This document shows positions 34,031-42,522 of a stretch of 64,000 nt of DNA, in pieces (positions within the stretch are counted from its first letter, which is position 1; each line of letters opens with the position of its first letter). Location: NCBI GenBank assembly GCA_020060215.1, contig JAGVAP010000088.1, forward strand, positions 1 to 64,000, read 5' to 3'. The position numbers and the translations under genes are program-made. The stretch comes from Deltaproteobacteria bacterium. GTDB taxonomy: Bacteria; Desulfobacterota; DSM-4660; Desulfatiglandales; HGW-15. A model generated the notes under the pieces. The model was not told where the DNA came from and did no database searches. It saw nothing but the letters and a program-made list of their open reading frames with translations.

Positions 34031-35979
34031 GATCTCTTCAAAGGCAGAATGAATCGAAACGTGCTGCCCTTCCCAACCCCTTCGCTCTCCACCCGTATCA
34101 CCCCTCCATGGAGCTCCACGAGTCGTCGGGTGAGGGAAAGACCCAGTCCCGTCCCCTGGTACTTCCTTCCGATGGAGTTGTCTCCCTGCTCAAAGGGCTC
34201 GAAGATCCTCTCGAGATCATCCCCCGCGATCCCGATGCCCGTGTCCCGCACGGAGACCTCCACCCACTCTCCGCGAGGAAGCCGGCGTTTGCTCCCATGT
34301 TGGACGCCCGTCTCGGGGCCGTTCTCCGGCCATCGATCGCCGGCCGCGAAGACCCGGCGCGCACTGATGGCCGCGGCGCCTCCATCGGGTGTAAATTTCA
34401 CCGCGTTGGACAGAAGGTTGTACATCACCTGCTTGAGCTTCCGCTCGTCCGCCGGAACCCTGTCGGGAATGGAATCTCCCTCGATGGTCAGCACGATGGC
34501 GTGCTTCATGGCCTTTTCCCGCACCATGACCAGGGAGCTTTCGAGAAGCCGACGGAGATTCACCTCCGAGATCTCGAGTTCCATCTTGCCCGCCTCCACC
34601 TTCGAGAGGTCCAGGACATCATTGACCAGCGAAAGCAGGTGGCGGCTGCTGTGGAGGACGTCGGTCAGGTACTCCTCCTGTGTGGAATTCAGACCTCCAA
34701 ACTTCTTGTCCACCACGAGCTCCGTGAAGCCCAAGATGTGATTGAGGGGGGTGCGGAACTCGTGGCTCATGTTTGCGAGGAAGTCGCTCTTCGCGCGATT
34801 GGCCGTCCTCAGGGCCGTGACCGCCTCCTCCAGTTCCGCAGTCCTTTCCCTGACCCTCACCTCCAGCTCGGAATGGGACCTTCGCAACTCCTCTTCGGCC
34901 CGCTTCTGAAGGGTTACATCCCTCCCGATCGAGATCATGCCCGTCACCTGTCCATTGCGGATCAACGGGGCGCCGCTGATCTCGGCAAATCGTCGGCTGC
35001 CGTCCTTGGCAATGACCGTGTAGGCCCTCATGGGAATGGACTGGCCTCCGAACACGATCTGGATGTCCCTGAAGGCGGATTCGATGCACTCTTCCGCGAG
35101 GATCCCCACCTCCTGGATCGATCGGCCGACCAATTCGTCGGGGCGATACCCCAGGGTCTTCTCCATGGAAGGAGACACATCCGTGAACCGCAGTTCGCGG
35201 TCGATGGAATAGATCACGTCGAAGGTGGCCTCAAAGATGAGACGGTATTTTTCTTCGCTCTCCGCGAGGGCCTGCTGGATCTGCTGGCGGCCCGCCATCT
35301 CTCTCCGGAGCCCCTCAAAGGCCTCTCGGTACCGGTTCTCCGAATCCCTCAGCTCCCTTCGTTGGCGTACAAACCTGAAGTAGGTGACTTCGAGTGCGTA
35401 CTCCATCGAGAAAGCGACCATGCACAGCGCGATCATCGACATGGAGTAGCGAAGCTTGAAATCACCCGCCGCCATCTCCGCATTCGAGAAGGCGGTCAGG
35501 GAAAGCACCACGATCAGGAAGGCCGCCGACCAGTAGAGACCTTCCTTTTTGCCGAGAAACAGAAAGGCCATGATGGGAAAAAGATAGGACCACTGAAGCC
35601 TGCTCAGCCTCCCCTCTACACCTATGTCATACATCAGGTAAAGGAGGAAGATGAAGAGCAGTCCTCTCATGACCGAGCGATAGAAGCCATATTCCTTTTC
35701 CTGAGGCAATCCCCTGCGGGTGCTGTAGAACGACCAGAAAAGGATGAGATCCATGCCGATGAGGAAGAGCGCGGGCATGTACCTTCCTCTTGCCGTGTTG
35801 AGCACCGCGAGGCACGTGAGGAGGGGGATCGTGACCACCACCATGGCCGAGAAGGCCGTCCGGAGATTGATCAGTTGCTCGCCCAGCCACTCCTTCTCGT
35901 CGACTTGGGTATCCTCTTCGACCGTTTGCACCAGGTCCGGAAACAGTGCTCCTTTCTTCAGAAAATCGAGCCTCCCCAT
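34027..35979 (-). CDS. Membrane histidine kinase with PAS domain
   Basis: The kinase has an N-terminal membrane sensor of about six TM segments (residues about 35-195), a coiled linker, one PAS domain (about 225-345), HisKA with the phospho-His in NMSHEFRTPLNHILGF, and HATPase (RDTGIGIAGDDLERI, GTGLGLSLTRRLV). ATG 35979 is chosen for AAAGGAG directly upstream. It overlaps the diguanylate cyclase by 4 bp and lies downstream of another kinase of closely similar catalytic core. Confidence 0.93.
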   Translation of the reverse strand: MGRLDFLKKGALFPDLVQTVEEDTQVDEKEWLGEQLINLRTAFSAMVVVTIPLLTCLAVLNTARGRYMPALFLIGMDLILFWSFYSTRRGLPQEKEYGFYRSVMRGLLFIFLLYLMYDIGVEGRLSRLQWSYLFPIMAFLFLGKKEGLYWSAAFLIVVLSLTAFSNAEMAAGDFKLRYSMSMIALCMVAFSMEYALEVTYFRFVRQRRELRDSENRYREAFEGLRREMAGRQQIQQALAESEEKYRLIFEATFDVIYSIDRELRFTDVSPSMEKTLGYRPDELVGRSIQEVGILAEECIESAFRDIQIVFGGQSIPMRAYTVIAKDGSRRFAEISGAPLIRNGQVTGMISIGRDVTLQKRAEEELRRSHSELEVRVRERTAELEEAVTALRTANRAKSDFLANMSHEFRTPLNHILGFTELVVDKKFGGLNSTQEEYLTDVLHSSRHLLSLVNDVLDLSKVEAGKMELEISEVNLRRLLESSLVMVREKAMKHAIVLTIEGDSIPDRVPADERKLKQVMYNLLSNAVKFTPDGGAAAISARRVFAAGDRWPENGPETGVQHGSKRRLPRGEWVEVSVRDTGIGIAGDDLERIFEPFEQGDNSIGRKYQGTGLGLSLTRRLVELHGGVIRVESEGVGKGSTFRFILPLKRS

Positions 35980-36093
35980 GGTCTCCTTTTGAGCGAAGCG
36001 AAATGAGTATTTCCGAAGTGTTTCCGGATGCATTCGCTTCTGCACGATCCATGCCAGCAGCGATGTGCCCCTCGGACCTGAAAGACCCTCGGC

Positions 36094-37581
36094 TCAGGGA
36101 GCCGTCTTGGGTCCCTCGGGCACGACCGGGGCCTCCGGCCCGCTCAGGGGAATTACGAACCGGAACCGGCTCCCTTTCCCTTCCCCTTCGCTCTCCGCCC
36201 AGATCTTACCTCCGTGCAGTTCTACGAGTCTGCGGGTGAGGGACAGCCCGAGTCCTGTCCCCTGGAATCTCCGGCTGGTCGTATTCTCCACCTGTTCAAA
36301 GGGCTCGAAGATCCTCTCGAGGTCGCCGGGGTTGACGCCGATGCCGTTGTCCGATACGCAGATCTCGACCAGCTCGGCCGGCGCCGGCGGCCATGAACTC
36401 CCACCGCGATCTCCCCCTGGCGGAAACCCCTCCCCGTTTCCGGAAGCGGAGAGGTGAACGATCTTCCCCGAAAGGGTAATGCGGCCGCCTTCAGGGGTGA
36501 ACTTCATTGCATTGGACAAGAGGTTGTACAACACCTGCCTGAGCTTTCGCTCGTCCCCAAAGATACGCTCCGGGGCCTGTCCCCAGTCCTTTTCCACCAG
36601 GATACGGCGCCCCACGGCCTTTTCCCGGATCATCCCCACGCTCTGCTCCAGAAGGTCCTTCAGGTTCACCTCCCCGAACTTGAGCTCCAGCTTCCCCGCC
36701 TCCACCTTGGAGAGGTCGAGGACGTCGTTGATGAGCGACAGGAGATGCCTGCCGCTGCCGAGGACATCGTTCAAGAACTCTCCCTGAGTCTCATTGAGGC
36801 TGCCGACCTTCTGGTCCGCCACCATCTCCGTGAACCCGATGATGTGATTGAGGGGAGTCCTGAACTCGTGGCTCATGTTCGCGATGAACTCACTCTTGGC
36901 CCGGCTGGCCTCCAGGGCCCTCTCTTTGGACTCGTCGAGCTCCCTGGTCTTGGCCTCCAATCTGGAAATGAGATCCCGAGCGAGTTGCATCGCCGCCCTG
37001 GTCTTCCTCCTGATGTTCTCCGCCGTCTTTGCGGTGAGCGAAATGTAAACGCCGGTCAGGTACAGCAAGGATATCTTGATCCCCTCGGCCGTCCAGGGGA
37101 TCGCCCTCCCTTCCACGGAGGCCAGGTACCACAGCATGAGCAGGTATCCCAGTGCCGGGATATGGGAGAAGAACAGGGCCCTTCGAAAGGTGGTGTTCGC
37201 CTGATCCGACACCCTGACGAGGAGGAGGAAGAAGAGGAGGCTCTTTTCCCCGCCCGTGAGATAGATGGCGGCGATCAGTACGGCCAGGTCCGTGGTCAGA
37301 AAAACGACTCCCAGATTGACCCTGGCCATCCTGTGGAAAAGGAGAGAAAGGGTGCCCCAGGAAAGCAGGCTGTATGTGAAGGTGAAGCAGAGAAAGAGGC
37401 TGATCTCCTTCCAGGAGACATATCCGAGGATGAATCGATTGTGAAGGTAGATGACGATGCTCAGCAGGCCGAACCCGATGAGACGGAGGTAGGGGATTTC
37501 CACCACGTGAAGCTGATAAGCCCTCTTTCTCTTGGCTGCTTCTGCCTTGACCGGATCCAGCTCCAGCTTCACAGGTCGCAC
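36094..37581 (-). CDS. Membrane histidine kinase without PAS
   Basis: The 495-residue kinase has about six TM segments (residues about 33-185), a coiled linker (190-230), HisKA (NMSHEFRTPLNHIIGF) and HATPase (NGIGVNPGDLERI, GTGLGLSLTRRLV). The catalytic part is a paralogue of the kinase just downstream, suggesting a duplication with sensor exchange. It starts at GTG (37581). Together the two kinases may feed the double-receiver cyclase at 32612. Confidence 0.92.
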   Translation of the reverse strand: MRPVKLELDPVKAEAAKRKRAYQLHVVEIPYLRLIGFGLLSIVIYLHNRFILGYVSWKEISLFLCFTFTYSLLSWGTLSLLFHRMARVNLGVVFLTTDLAVLIAAIYLTGGEKSLLFFLLLVRVSDQANTTFRRALFFSHIPALGYLLMLWYLASVEGRAIPWTAEGIKISLLYLTGVYISLTAKTAENIRRKTRAAMQLARDLISRLEAKTRELDESKERALEASRAKSEFIANMSHEFRTPLNHIIGFTEMVADQKVGSLNETQGEFLNDVLGSGRHLLSLINDVLDLSKVEAGKLELKFGEVNLKDLLEQSVGMIREKAVGRRILVEKDWGQAPERIFGDERKLRQVLYNLLSNAMKFTPEGGRITLSGKIVHLSASGNGEGFPPGGDRGGSSWPPAPAELVEICVSDNGIGVNPGDLERIFEPFEQVENTTSRRFQGTGLGLSLTRRLVELHGGKIWAESEGEGKGSRFRFVIPLSGPEAPVVPEGPKTAP

Positions 37582-37706
37582 CGTTGGTTCCCTTTCTGTA
37601 TGGGCATGCGGGAAGGCCTCTTACCTCCGTGTCTCAGCCCCTGGTGTCGGACGTTTTTACCGAAAGAAAGGACCCAGGTCAACTTCCCAATGCGGGAGGG
37701 TATCGG

Positions 37707-37734
37707 TTGCATTTTGTGCGGCGAAGAATATACT
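37707..37734 (+). promoter_or_regulatory. Promoter upstream of the 130-aa membrane protein
   Basis: TTGCAT (37707-37712) and TATACT (37729-37734) are separated by 16 nt, 110 bp before the start codon and pointing away from the divergent kinase gene. Confidence 0.55.
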
Positions 37735-37844
37735 CGGTGGGACATGAAGCGCCTGTGGCCGGAGTCGGGGCAGGTCGCCGCCTGGCCCCTCCCCGGCAGC
37801 GGCCAAGTTCTCCCATTCCTTTTTCTGAAAGGGCCGATGGACAA

Positions 37845-38237
37845 ATGAAACGACTCCTGATCTGTTTCGGGGCCGGTTGCCTCGGGGGACTGGTCAACAG
37901 CCTTGCGGTATGGGCTTGCGGAAAATATGGGATCACGGCCGCCCTCGGGGTCCGGATCGCCCCGGCCCTCGCACCGGAATGGCTTTACCCTCGCATCGTC
38001 TGGGGCGGGATCTGGGGATTTCTGTTTGTTTCGCCGCTGCTGAATGCGAGACCCGTGGTACGGGGCGTGCTCATGAGCATCTTCCCCACGTTGATCCAGC
38101 TGTTGGTCGTGTTTCCGCTTCAGGCCAAGAAGGGTTATCTGGGTCTGGACCTGGGGACCTGGACCCCCTTGTTCGTTTTCCTCTTCAATGTGGTCTGGGG
38201 GGTCGCTGCATCCCTGGCCGTCCGATGGTCCAAGTAG
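37845..38237 (+). CDS. Conserved small integral membrane protein (130 aa)
   Basis: About four TM segments are predicted (MKRLLICFGAGCLGGLVNSL opening, then IVWGGIWGFLFVSPLL, GVLMSIFPTLIQLLVVFPL and LFVFLFNVVWGVAASLAV). It resembles a conserved uncharacterised proteobacterial membrane family; no function is known to me. ATG 37845 starts at the first TM; the longer frame upstream has no membrane or conserved character. It ends 13 bp before the enoyl-CoA hydratase gene, so the two are probably one operon. Confidence 0.75.
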   Translation: MKRLLICFGAGCLGGLVNSLAVWACGKYGITAALGVRIAPALAPEWLYPRIVWGGIWGFLFVSPLLNARPVVRGVLMSIFPTLIQLLVVFPLQAKKGYLGLDLGTWTPLFVFLFNVVWGVAASLAVRWSK

Positions 38238-38250
38238 GGAGGTGGAAGAA

Positions 38251-38997
38251 ATGATTTCCGTAGAACGGAGCGACCGTATTGCGGTACTGAGGCTTTCTCG
38301 CGATGTCCCCAATGCCCTGAACCTCGAACTCGTGACCGAGCTGGCCGGGGCCTTGGAAGAGGTGAAGCGGGACCCCAGCCTCTGCGGCATGGTCCTGACC
38401 AGCGCCAATGAAAAGATCTTTTCTCTCGGCTTCGACATTCCATGGCTCTGTGAGGCCGGGCAGGAGCAGGTCGGCCGGTTCTTCCGCCTGTTCAACAGGA
38501 CGTGCCTCGAGCTCTACACGCTCCCCAAGCCCACCCTTGCGGCGATCAACGGCCATGCCGTGGCCGGCGGATGCATCCTCGCCCTCTGCTGCGATTACCG
38601 CTATGTCGCCGAGGGGCGGAAACTGATGGGCCTCAACGAGATCAGGCTTGGGGTGCCGGTTCCGTATCTCCCCGACTGTATCCTGAGACAGTTGGCGGGG
38701 GTGAGAAACGGCCGGGACATCATGGATACGGGAGAGTTCTATCCTCCGGAGAGATTGCTCCAGATGGGAGTGGTCGACGAGGTGCTTCCGCCGGAAGCGG
38801 TACTGCCCGGGGCGGTTGCAAAGGCGACCGAGCTGTCCAAGTCGCTGCAGGCCTTTGCGCTCATCAAGGAGAACCGGGTCGAGGAGATCCGGGCCCGGGT
38901 CCTGCAGCACGGCGAAGAGAAGGACCGGGCCTTTCTCGAGTGCTGGTTTTCGGAAGAGACCCAGGAGCGATTGCGGGAAGCGATCAAGAAATTCTAA
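38251..38997 (+). CDS. Enoyl-CoA hydratase/isomerase family protein
   Basis: The 248-residue crotonase-fold protein shows the oxyanion-hole segments KIFSLGFDI and INGHAVAGGCILAL. It lacks the usual catalytic glutamate pattern in an obvious form (LNEIRLGVPVP carries E at the second position), so hydratase against isomerase or another crotonase chemistry is open. RBS AGGGAGGTGG precedes ATG 38251. It is the second gene of a two-gene operon with the small membrane protein. Confidence 0.9.
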   Translation: MISVERSDRIAVLRLSRDVPNALNLELVTELAGALEEVKRDPSLCGMVLTSANEKIFSLGFDIPWLCEAGQEQVGRFFRLFNRTCLELYTLPKPTLAAINGHAVAGGCILALCCDYRYVAEGRKLMGLNEIRLGVPVPYLPDCILRQLAGVRNGRDIMDTGEFYPPERLLQMGVVDEVLPPEAVLPGAVAKATELSKSLQAFALIKENRVEEIRARVLQHGEEKDRAFLECWFSEETQERLREAIKKF

Positions 38998-39090
38998 GGA
39001 CAAAGCAAAAGCTTCAAATGCCAAGCCAAGGCCAAAGCCCCCAATGACAGAGGCAAACCGAATGAACATCGAACATGCCAATATCGAATG

Positions 39091-39125
39091 CTGATGTTCC
39101 CGTAGGAAATCTCTGCATCCTGTCC
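39091..39125 (+). repeat. Dispersed repeat TGATGTTCCCG..., copy 2
   Basis: Partner of 32411-32445. The preceding 90 bp (39000-39090) are AAGCCAAGGCCAAAGC-type low-complexity sequence plus AACATCGAACATGCCAATATC. Nothing in the 193-bp gap looks coding. Confidence 0.6.
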
Positions 39126-39154
39126 AAGCCGTAAAGAAAAACACAGTCTTGTTC

Positions 39155-39182
39155 TTGGTGTCTTTGTGTCTTAGTGGCGGGG
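39155..39182 (+). repeat. TGTCTTAGTGG-family repeat, single arm before the Mug gene
   Basis: TTGGTGTCTTTGTGTCTTAG-TGGCGGGG is one arm of the palindrome at 15541-15607. It ends 9 bp before the GTG start of the glycosylase gene, so the native upstream region of that gene has been replaced or invaded. Confidence 0.65.
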
Positions 39183-39190
39183 TTGCGCGA

Positions 39191-39766
39191 GTGGCAAGAT
39201 TCTACAGACCCACGAAAGAACAGATCGCCGCAGCGGTCGGCAAAAGGGTGCCCGACCTGATCGGGCCCGGGCTGAAGGTCCTCTTCTGCGGCATCAACCC
39301 GGGGCTCTACTCAGGCGCGGTCGGACACCATTTCGCCCGCCCCGGAAACCGTTTCTGGCCCGCCTTGCATGCTGCCGGATTTACGGATCGCATCCTCTCC
39401 CCCTTTGAAGAGCGGGAGCTTCTGGGGCTGGGGTATGGAATCACGAACCTGGTCAATCGGGCCACCGGATCGGCGGCCGAACTGCGGCCAGACGAGCTCC
39501 GGCGGGGCGGATTGCGCTTGCAGTCCAAGATCAGGAGATTTTGCCCGCGCATTGCCGCCGTGCTGGGCATCGATGCCTATCGCAAGGCGTTCGGCCGTCG
39601 GGAAGAAAAGGTAGGCCGGCAAAGCGGCAACATAGGCGAAACGCGACTCTGGGTCCTTCCCAACCCGAGCGGATTGAATGCCCACTATCAGATCGGGGAA
39701 CTGGTCCGGCTCTTTGAGCAGCTGCGTGCCGCATCCGAAGAGCCGGGCAGGAGATCGGAGGGGTAG
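39191..39766 (+). CDS. Mismatch-specific uracil-DNA glycosylase (Mug/TDG family)
   Basis: The 191-residue protein carries the family motifs GINPG (residues about 35-39, in LFCGINPGLYSG) and NPSGL near the C-terminus (VLPNPSGLNAHY). It excises U or T mispaired with G in DNA. GTG 39191 is the most likely start; the longer frame from 39149 reads through a dispersed repeat and has no family sequence. The RBS is weak (GCGGGG). Confidence 0.9.
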   Translation: MARFYRPTKEQIAAAVGKRVPDLIGPGLKVLFCGINPGLYSGAVGHHFARPGNRFWPALHAAGFTDRILSPFEERELLGLGYGITNLVNRATGSAAELRPDELRRGGLRLQSKIRRFCPRIAAVLGIDAYRKAFGRREEKVGRQSGNIGETRLWVLPNPSGLNAHYQIGELVRLFEQLRAASEEPGRRSEG

Positions 39767-39867
39767 GGATACCGGCCGTTCGCCTTTACAGGGAGGGAAT
39801 GCGCCTTATATTGATGCCGATCCCGCACCAGAGTTCCAAAATCAGTGAGAACTGCGGAGGTAAGGCC

Positions 39868-40341
39868 ATGAAAAAGGACCTGGAGGTGAAAAGGATACTG
39901 TGGCCCACGGATTTTTCTCGAACGGCCGAGGCCGCCCTGCCCTATGTGACCTCGCTCACTCGTAAGTATGGCGCTGAAATCCACGTGCTCTACGTCATCG
40001 AAGATCTTGCCCATCATGAAGCCTGGTATGGGGAATTCGGCCGCGAGAACGTCCGTAAGCTGATGGACCATTCGGAAAAATCCGCGCGAAAAAGACTGGA
40101 TCAGATCTGCGAGAAGTACCTGGAGGGGTGCCCCCTGTACATCAAGCATGTCGCTGTCGGAGACCCGGCCCGGGAGATCCTCAAGGTCGTCGAAGCGGAG
40201 GAGATCGACATGGTGGTGATGTCCAGTCGAGGTGAGAAAGGTCACTTCAGTTTCGGCAGCGTTTCGGAAAAGGTGGTCAGGAACTCGAAGGTGCCCGTGG
40301 TGATCGTGCCGCTGGAGGGGGGTATACCAAGAATCAGCTGA
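39868..40341 (+). CDS. Universal stress protein, UspA family
   Basis: The 157-residue single-domain USP opens with KRILWPTDFSRTAEAAL. Its nucleotide-loop region reads SSRGEKGHFSFGSVSEKV, where the loop between the glycine pair and GS looks shorter than in ATP-binding members, so nucleotide binding is uncertain. GCGGAGG precedes ATG 39868. It is followed by a leader-like region and terminator. Confidence 0.92.
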   Translation: MKKDLEVKRILWPTDFSRTAEAALPYVTSLTRKYGAEIHVLYVIEDLAHHEAWYGEFGRENVRKLMDHSEKSARKRLDQICEKYLEGCPLYIKHVAVGDPAREILKVVEAEEIDMVVMSSRGEKGHFSFGSVSEKVVRNSKVPVVIVPLEGGIPRIS

Positions 40342-40358
40342 GGGCGGCACGAAGTTGG

Positions 40359-40388
40359 TTGACACGGGGATGCGAATATTTGTAGTAC
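40359..40388 (+). promoter_or_regulatory. Candidate promoter of the 40.4-kb leader
   Basis: A perfect TTGACA (40359-40364) is followed after 18 nt by a weak -10 TAGTAC (40383-40388). It lies just after the stress-protein stop and would produce a leader of about 240 nt before the CoA-transferase. Confidence 0.45.
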
Positions 40389-40602
40389 TCTCCTGTTCGA
40401 GGAGAGGATATCGTGAAAAGCGCTGGTGGGCAGATCCGATTTGTAGGCTTTGGCTTTTTCGGCTTTAGCACCGGGTCTGCCCTCCTCGGCTTTGCAGTGT
40501 AAGATCGTGTAGGCAAGGGGGTTGGGCAGACCCGGAGCGGCTGCCCATGACGCCCCCGAAACCTCGAGGCCATGGGTCGAACCCACGGCCTCTTTGTTTT
40601 TC
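40388..40602 (+). ncRNA. Structured leader or small RNA ending in an intrinsic terminator
   Basis: The region can form a hairpin CTCTCCT/AGGAGAG (40388-40406) and two competing folds. CCGGGTCTGCCC (40471-40482) pairs perfectly with GGGCAGACCCGG (40524-40535). That second strand can instead use GGGCAG with CTGCCC (40541-40546) inside GGGGG (40517-40521)/CCCCC (40553-40557). GGGCAGA at 40428 can also pair with the first strand. The switch-like layout ends in a terminator 30 bp before the CoA-transferase start. No known riboswitch, 6S or SRP RNA signature was recognised. Confidence 0.5.
40566..40602 (+). terminator. Rho-independent terminator upstream of the CoA-transferase gene
   Basis: GAGGCC-A-TGGGT (40566-40577) pairs with ACCCA-C-GGCCTC (40581-40592) around a CGA loop. 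It is followed by a T-rich tract (TCTTTGTTTTT). It may end the stress-protein transcript, a small RNA, or act as an attenuator for the gene downstream. Confidence 0.8.
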
Positions 40603-40631
40603 TGTGATTACCGGGAAAGGAGGCACGAGAA

Positions 40632-41837
40632 ATGTCAGGACCGTTGGAAGGCGTGAAGGTTGTGGAGATCACCATGTTTCAGCAGGGGCCGGTCGCCGGG
40701 ATGAGACTCGGGGATCTCGGCGCGGACGTGATCAAGGTGGAGGCGAAGACCGGGGATCCGGCCAGGGGCTTCATGAAGATCATCGGCGCCATGGCGGGGC
40801 TCAAAGGGAACAACTACTATTTTGAGCACCACAATCGCAACAAGCGGGGGATTGTGCTGGACCTCAAGAGCAGGAAAGGCATGGAAGTATTCCTCAGACT
40901 GATCGACCAGGCGGACGTGTTCGTGAACAACATGAGCATCCGGGCCCCCGCCGGCATGGGAATCGGGCCCGACGTACTGCTTGCAAGGAATCCCCGTCTC
41001 ATCTATGCCCATGCGTCCGGCTGGGGACGCAAAGGCCCGGATGCCCACGACCTGTCGTTCGACTATACGGGGATCGCGCGCTCGGGACTCATGATGGCCT
41101 GCGGCGAAAGGGGTACCCCGCCCACCCAGATCCTTCCAGGGATCGGCGATGAGATCGGCGGGTTGATCTGTGCATGGGGGGTCACGGCCGCCTTGTATGC
41201 CCGCGAGAAGACCGGGAAGGGACAGGTGGTGGACACTTCTTTGATGGGGAGCGTGATCGCCGCGCTGGCGTTCATCCTGGATGCACCGGCCATCCTGGGC
41301 CAGGAATTCCCCAGGGAGCTGAGGGCCGAGGCGGGGAACCCGGTCTACAACCATTATCGCTGCTCCGACGGCAAATGGATCGCCATCGCCCACCTGGACC
41401 CGAACCGCTACTGGCCGATCCTCTGCAAGGCGATGGGGATGGAGGAGCTGATCGAGGATACGCGTTTCAACAGCATCGAGGCGCGGGGACGGAACGCAAA
41501 GGAACTGGTCGCCATCCTGGACGGGAAGTTCGCCACCAGGCCCAGGGACGAGTGGATGAAGATCCTTAGGGAGGCGGGATGCATCTTCACCCCCATCCAG
41601 TCCCTCACCGAGGTCACGCAGGACCCGCAGGCCTTCGCCAACCGGTACCTCATTGAGGTCGATCACCCCTGGGGCAGGCAGAGGATGGTGGGGTTCCCCT
41701 GGGACTTCAGCGAGACACCGGCCTCCTGGCGCCGCCCGGCGCCCGGATTCGGCGAGCATACGGACGAGGTGCTGCTGGAGGCCGGATACACCCGGGAGGA
41801 GATCGACGCCTTCAGAAAGGAAGGGGCGATCATCTGA
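40632..41837 (+). CDS. CaiB/BaiF-family CoA-transferase
   Basis: The 401-residue class III CoA-transferase begins LEGVKVVEITMFQQGPVAGM and contains LGADVIKVEAKTGDPARG, the usual family opening, and a central segment DLSFDYTGIARSGLM where the catalytic aspartate is expected. It moves CoA between organic acids; the acid cannot be told. GGAAAGGAGGCACGAGA precedes ATG 40632. The terminator 30 bp upstream suggests regulated read-through or a second promoter. Confidence 0.93.
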   Translation: MSGPLEGVKVVEITMFQQGPVAGMRLGDLGADVIKVEAKTGDPARGFMKIIGAMAGLKGNNYYFEHHNRNKRGIVLDLKSRKGMEVFLRLIDQADVFVNNMSIRAPAGMGIGPDVLLARNPRLIYAHASGWGRKGPDAHDLSFDYTGIARSGLMMACGERGTPPTQILPGIGDEIGGLICAWGVTAALYAREKTGKGQVVDTSLMGSVIAALAFILDAPAILGQEFPRELRAEAGNPVYNHYRCSDGKWIAIAHLDPNRYWPILCKAMGMEELIEDTRFNSIEARGRNAKELVAILDGKFATRPRDEWMKILREAGCIFTPIQSLTEVTQDPQAFANRYLIEVDHPWGRQRMVGFPWDFSETPASWRRPAPGFGEHTDEVLLEAGYTREEIDAFRKEGAII

Positions 41838-41930
41838 GGAGACCGTTTTGGGGTGCGTTTTCTCTACCTGCCTGGCGCAGGCAGCAGGATTCTTGTAAAC
41901 TTTAGAAGGCGCATGCCATGCGGTGAAGAA

Positions 41931-41972
41931 CACCGGAAAGCCGTGTGCGGGGAAACCGCACGCACGGTTACC
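41931..41972 (+). mobile_element. Group II intron domain V remnant
   Basis: AAGCCGTGTGCGGGGAAACC continues as GCACGCACGGTT (41938-41969). It forms the classic domain V hairpin: a lower stem carrying the catalytic AGC triad (41939-41941) opposite GTT, and an upper stem GTGCGG/CCGCAC capped by a GAAA-type loop. The preceding CGGTGAAGAACACCGG also recalls sequence next to bacterial domain V. The rest of the intron is missing or unrecognisable. Confidence 0.75.
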
Positions 41973-42053
41973 TTACCCCTGTTCCTCACTCAGGGAACAT
42001 GCGCTCAACCCCTTTTCCTCCAGGGCTTCAGTGTTGAAATGAAACTTAGGAAA

Positions 42054-42290
42054 GTGAGCGTAAGGGCCTGGAAGCCGCCCCACCAACATAGCATGGAAAA
42101 ATTAGCGGAGGGTTCGCATGGCGCAGCACTTCGCTGCGGATCAACGCGAGATACGGAAAGGCTTCAAGGACGCCCAGATCATAGCCTCGGGGGAAACGCG
42201 CTATTGATCGGCAGCCATCGGCTGATTCGGGGGGCCTTTGCAACCGGAAGCCGTTCGGGGCGAAGGGTATCAGAGTCTTTCAGATTTTTT
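42054..42290 (+). mobile_element. Possible group II intron 5' (domain I) remnant
   Basis: The segment opens GTGAGCGTAAGGGCCTGGAA, which resembles a group II 5' end (GTGYG-like). It contains CGAGATACGGAAAGGC and CGGGGGAAACG patches reminiscent of domain I. This is pattern memory only. Confidence 0.35.
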
Positions 42291-42522
42291 CGAGACGAAT
42301 GTCTGAGGTCAAGGTACCCTCTTTTATTCTAATATGGCTTACACCAAGAGGGGAACCCCACTGGTAATCTTCTAACAGAGCATGCGGGAGCTGTGGCCCG
42401 GGGCGGTCAACTCCAGGAGCGCAATCCCGGCGAAGAACAGAGCAGAAAACCCGCCCCTCTTTTGACCGGCGTTCCCCCCCCACCCTCTTGACCCCAGGGC
42501 ATGGATTGGTTAGATTCCGGCC

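Larger units (their letters stand above)
41838..42522. other. 685-bp gap containing group II intron debris
   Basis: No intact gene is seen. It holds a domain V-like hairpin (41935-41970) and, from about 42054, a second stretch that may derive from intron domain I. No intron-encoded reverse transcriptase is present. Confidence 0.55.

Noticed and set aside
34108..36006. 632-codon plus-strand frame opposite a histidine kinase
   Set aside because: Antisense to a kinase with intact HisKA and HATPase motifs; low-complexity His/Gln/Pro-rich composition.
40388..40602. 6S RNA, SRP RNA or tRNA
   Set aside because: There is no GGAAGGAAGCA-type SRP core and no convincing 6S central bubble. The GGGTCGAACCC part looks like a T-arm but belongs to the terminator stem, with no acceptor or anticodon arms.
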